Assembly (NCBI GenBank): GCA_030761205.1
Contig: JAULJL010000027.1
Coordinates: 5,399,001 to 5,463,000 of the forward strand
Source: Fremontodendron californicum
Taxonomy: Eukaryota > Streptophyta > Magnoliopsida > Malvales > Malvaceae
DNA: 64,000 bases
Direction: 5' to 3'
Shown: piece by piece, positions 60,501 to 64,000 of the stretch
Numbering within the stretch: position 1 is the first letter of the stretch
Layout of the letters: each line of letters opens with the position of its first letter
The notes under the pieces: model-generated
What the model saw: only the letters and a program-made list of their open reading frames with translations
Told to the model about the DNA's origin: nothing
Databases searched by the model: none
Position numbers and translations under genes: made by a program

Positions 60501-63500
60501 CATCGTTATCCTCTCCAGAGTCCTCACTGACACTAAATGTATCAGCAGCAAAATCCTGCTCCATCTCAATTCCTTTTTCATTCTTACTTGGAACATCATC
60601 TGAGGCAGCTTGTTCTTCATTTGGCTGTGGTAGCATGGAGTGAAAATTCAATATGATTTCTCAATATTACATGTTAGGAGTAGATGAGTAAACTCCAATT
60701 TAATAAACAACCATACCTTTTCAGATGCCCCAAGCAGTTGATCTTCATCATTTATCTGGTCGCTGACATCATTTACCCCTGCACCTTCCCCCATACCTGT
60801 TCCACTGGCATCTCTAGTCATATCATGACTGGTATCATCTTCCTGGTCTTTGGGTGAAACACCTAACCCTTTGGCATACAATGCAGCTAAAATGTTTGCA
60901 AGTCCATGAGTAATTATAGACACCTGCGCACAAGTACAAAGATCAAGTCTTAGAAATAGACAGCTAGGGAAACTGTTGCCACTTTTCTAATCTCTGAAAG
61001 ATGGTACCAAAGCATACATTAAATTTGATAAATAAAAACAAGAAGCCTTCTTGTAGAACAAAAGGAAAAACTACTTTTTCCATCTTGTACCATCAGTCCA
61101 ATTTCCTACGCCTCCTTGGAACTCTCTCCATGGAAATAGCTAATTTCCATGAGCCCAGTTCTATAAAATATTTATCAGGGGACAGATCCAAAAACAGAAA
61201 GCATAAACTTCTGATAGGGTGAAAAGATACTGACCATGATTGCTCAGTAGCTATAGTTTAAGTATGGCTTTCAAAATGCAAGTTATGCATCATTTCTATG
61301 TAGAAAGACAGAAAAAAGCAAGACAAAATAAATTGTAAGAACTCATAATGAACCAACTTACTGTTTTATGCATAACTAAGAAGTCTTCAAAGAAACTATC
61401 ACTAAAGCTCAATATTAGGTCCACCAAGGCATGTATACACTTTAAGTGTGCTCCAAAATGGAAAGAGAGACTGGAAACCTGGCCAGAATGATTTATCAGA
61501 TTCTCCTGCCACAACAGAACTAAATCAGAAGGCAAACAAAAATAAATAAATAACACTATCTTCTAGGAAACCTTTAGAAAACCAGAAATAATGAAGAACT
61601 TACTGCAAACCGAATTGTTTCAAGAAGCTTATCACATAGTTCATCCACTCCCAAATTTAGAGATTTAAATAGGGGCTCCCATGCTGTTATACTCCCTGAT
61701 GGTGCTTCAGGTTGAGAAACATGATTACCTAATGAACCTAACTTTTGCAACACATCCATAACATGTATAATTGTTCTTTTGAAGGCATCACCGAACTCAG
61801 ATTCAAGTTCAGGACACTTTTCACAAGGATCAGCTAGCTCATGAAGATTTTTGGATTCATTTTCCATCTCTAAGGCTAAACTGAATTGTTTTGCAATCAA
61901 TTTCCCCTGCAAAAACAACACCTTGAATCACTAAAGCTCCCTCTAAATACACTAACCATGCACAGAATGCATTTGACTATTTTGAGACAAAGATACATTG
62001 ACCGGTGAATTTTTTGAAGTCAAATGTGCCACAAACTTCACCATAACAGATGACCAATGAATGTTTTAAGAAACAGAAGATACCTTGCTTAATCTTTCAT
62101 CAAGATGACTGAGCACAGACTCTATAATTGAACTTTTCTCAAAACCTTCCTTAACAAAAACAGCAAGCTGCTTATCAAAATCCTGAAGAACTTGGAAGTT
62201 ATGAAGCACCAATTGTTTCATCTCTTCCGAAATCACATAAGGGCAGGTGGTACCAGCCAATGTGATTATGGATCCATCACAACCAATAAAATAGTTGTCC
62301 AATGATTCCTGTAACAGAATTTCAATTAGACTAAACGCCCTCGTGCAAAGGCCAATATTGCTAAGAAGAAAGTTTTTGCACCTTAGATTTCTTGAAAATT
62401 GGAATAAATTCTTCAATGACACCAAGGATCCTATTTGCTGCAGCTTTGACTTTTTCACAAGAATTCAAATGGGTGCATTCTACAGTTCTGAACAACAGAG
62501 ATTCTTCAACCAACATTGCATCCAGATTGTCAAACAGTTGCTGCAATATTACCAACCATAGGACTTAACAGAAGCTTTACAGAAAACGGAACAAGCAAAA
62601 ACAAAGACTACAATTATATAATACCTTCTGTTGCCACATGCAGTTAAAGGTGGCATGTTGACTTTTAGCAAAAACACAACCACCATTTGTTTTTTCAAAA
62701 TCCGTGCAACCTGATAATGAACTTTCCAGAGCTGTGGCATATTTGTGCAAGGTCTTTAATTGTCTAGCAAAATCATAGACAGCTGCTCTTTGCATCTGCT
62801 GTATAATTATGAGATGGCTAAGATAAGAGACCGACCGGCTAACCTGCATAAATTAAAGCAAAGAAAAATGTAACATATGTTGTTCACAATCCCATTCCAA
62901 CATTGCCCAAAACTTTAACCTTCAGGTAAATGCAGTAACTAAAAGGGCTGCACAATTGCAGCGAGTGGGTAGGCGTGATTTATCGTTAATCTTAAAAAGT
63001 AAATAAGTACAAACAAGCATGCTACGATCTTGTTTTTTTACCAAGTTGCATTTATAGCCACAAATTCTACCTGCTCAGATGTAAAATCTTGATGATGTTT
63101 CAGGCGAATCTGTTGAAGAAGCTGCACTGCAGCCAAGCTTTTGAAGTAAAATTCATTGGCTGTTTTCCATTCAGCATCCAGATTTTCCTTTGGCAAACAT
63201 TTTTCCACATGAGAAGCAACATCAGCAACTCCATTAGGCAGCCTAGTTTGTTCCATTAACAAATGCTTTGCATCATACGAGGGCTGAAGGAATAACCAGC
63301 TTGAAGGATTGGATATCTACCAAATGCCAGTACAGCCAGTTAGAATATATGATCAAATTTAAACAGCAATCCACAAAAACAACAAAAGTGCAATCTGGCA
63401 TCTATTACCTCCATAATTTCAAACTTGTGTCTTTGTAACCCACTGCTTTCTAACAGCTTTAGAAGCTCAGACAACGCCCTCTTCTTCCCTTGACTTCTGT

Positions 63501-64000
63501 TAACATCCATCCAAAGATCACCGCAATCCATAGTCACTCTACCTATTTTTTCAAGTGTGTGCCACACATCCTTCCACTCATCCTGGTATGATAAGCACAC
63601 AAACTGGGAGAAGGAGAACTGCCTGATGACACTTGCAATGTCTACAAAAATTTTAAATTCTTAAGGATTGTCTCTGACAATGAAAGAAAGTCACTCCTTT
63701 TATTATTATTCTTTTTTTAAAGACTCCTAAACATTTTGTCTTTTAAAAGCAATTATAAAGGAAAGGAGTGTGAGCAAAAAGAAGAAAACCTTCAGAATTA
63801 ACAAAATGTAATTCAGATATCCTTTCAAGGTTCAAGTTTTGAAGAGTGTCATTTACTTTCTTCCCCCAGTTGGTAAACCACAGAGACCTAGATCAAAGAA
63901 ATCATCTCAATGATAAGAAAGTTTTCTTGATGAAGAATTAGATGAATACAGAAAGCCAAAACTGAAAACTGTACAAACAATTGAACCTGTATTCGTCATT
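57518..64000 (-). CDS. MDN1: Midasin, C-terminal part (5' end outside window)
   Basis: Coding exons from the 3' end: 57518-57550, 57647-57787, 57896-57994, 58090-58269, 58485-58766, 58870-60624, 60717-60923, 61362-61505, 61604-61906, 62084-62308, 62382-62540, 62625-62843, 63071-63316, 63409-63641, 63790-63887 and 63987 to beyond the edge. All have GT-AG borders, phases agree and they give 1,445 residues. Midasin is a giant dynein-like AAA+ ATPase (over 5,000 residues in full) that strips assembly factors from pre-60S ribosomes in the nucleolus and nucleoplasm. Seen here: helical linker, the GTGMGEGAGVNDVSDQI block, a 585-codon Asp/Glu-rich exon (58870-60624), then the C-terminal VWA/MIDAS domain with DDSHSMS as the metal-binding DxSxS motif, and the family end WFELMQNSRD. 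No disruption is seen. The AAA ring lies upstream, outside the window. Confidence 0.95.

Overview
This is nuclear DNA from a flowering plant, most likely a eudicot. It is A+T-rich, its genes carry many GT-AG introns, and its intergenic space is full of small foldback elements. The gene set is plant-specific or plant-type: BIG GRAIN 1-like, a DUF1296 GBF-interacting protein, a PAM2/ataxin-2 CID protein, an NF-YA with a miR169 site, an Alfin-like PHD protein and midasin. I cannot name the species from sequence alone.

Layout. 1-6600: gene-free and rich in MITEs. 6604-7932 (-): BIG GRAIN 1-like, one exon. 8400-17500: gene-free, with MITEs, two possible SINEs and a 1.9-kb T-rich tandem array. 17564-24173 (-): GBF-interacting protein 1-like, 10 coding exons, 850 residues. 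24.4-26.3 kb: spacer. 26.4-35.3 kb (+): CID3/CID4-type ataxin-2 homologue, 14 coding exons, 642 residues. 35.4-40 kb: spacer holding a long-TIR element and a large nested inverted repeat. 40.1-44.3 kb (+): NF-YA, 334 residues. 45.8-50.3 kb (+): Alfin-like, 252 residues. 50.4-57.5 kb: decayed region with a mitochondrial-carrier pseudogene, a CACTA transposon remnant, an 81-bp tandem array and an ankyrin pseudogene. 57518-64000 (-): the last 1,445 codons of midasin, whose 5' part lies outside the window.

The five complete genes and midasin are ordinary housekeeping or regulatory genes that do not form an operon or obvious cluster. Three act on chromatin or transcription (GIP1-like, NF-YA, Alfin-like), one on mRNA/poly(A)-binding protein (CID), one on 60S ribosome assembly (midasin) and one probably on auxin response (BIG GRAIN-like). 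Exon boundaries were read by hand from splice sites and checked for phase. Each complete gene model adds up to an intact reading frame, except that NF-YA needs one non-canonical donor.

Most notable: a G-to-A change at the first base of an NF-YA intron; two MITE families with 9-bp target duplications, one carrying a telomere-like core; a 1.16-kb element with long inverted ends and a homopolymer core; a nested 1.4-kb foldback; and the carrier, ankyrin and CACTA relics together at 52-56 kb. I found no convincing new multi-gene system.
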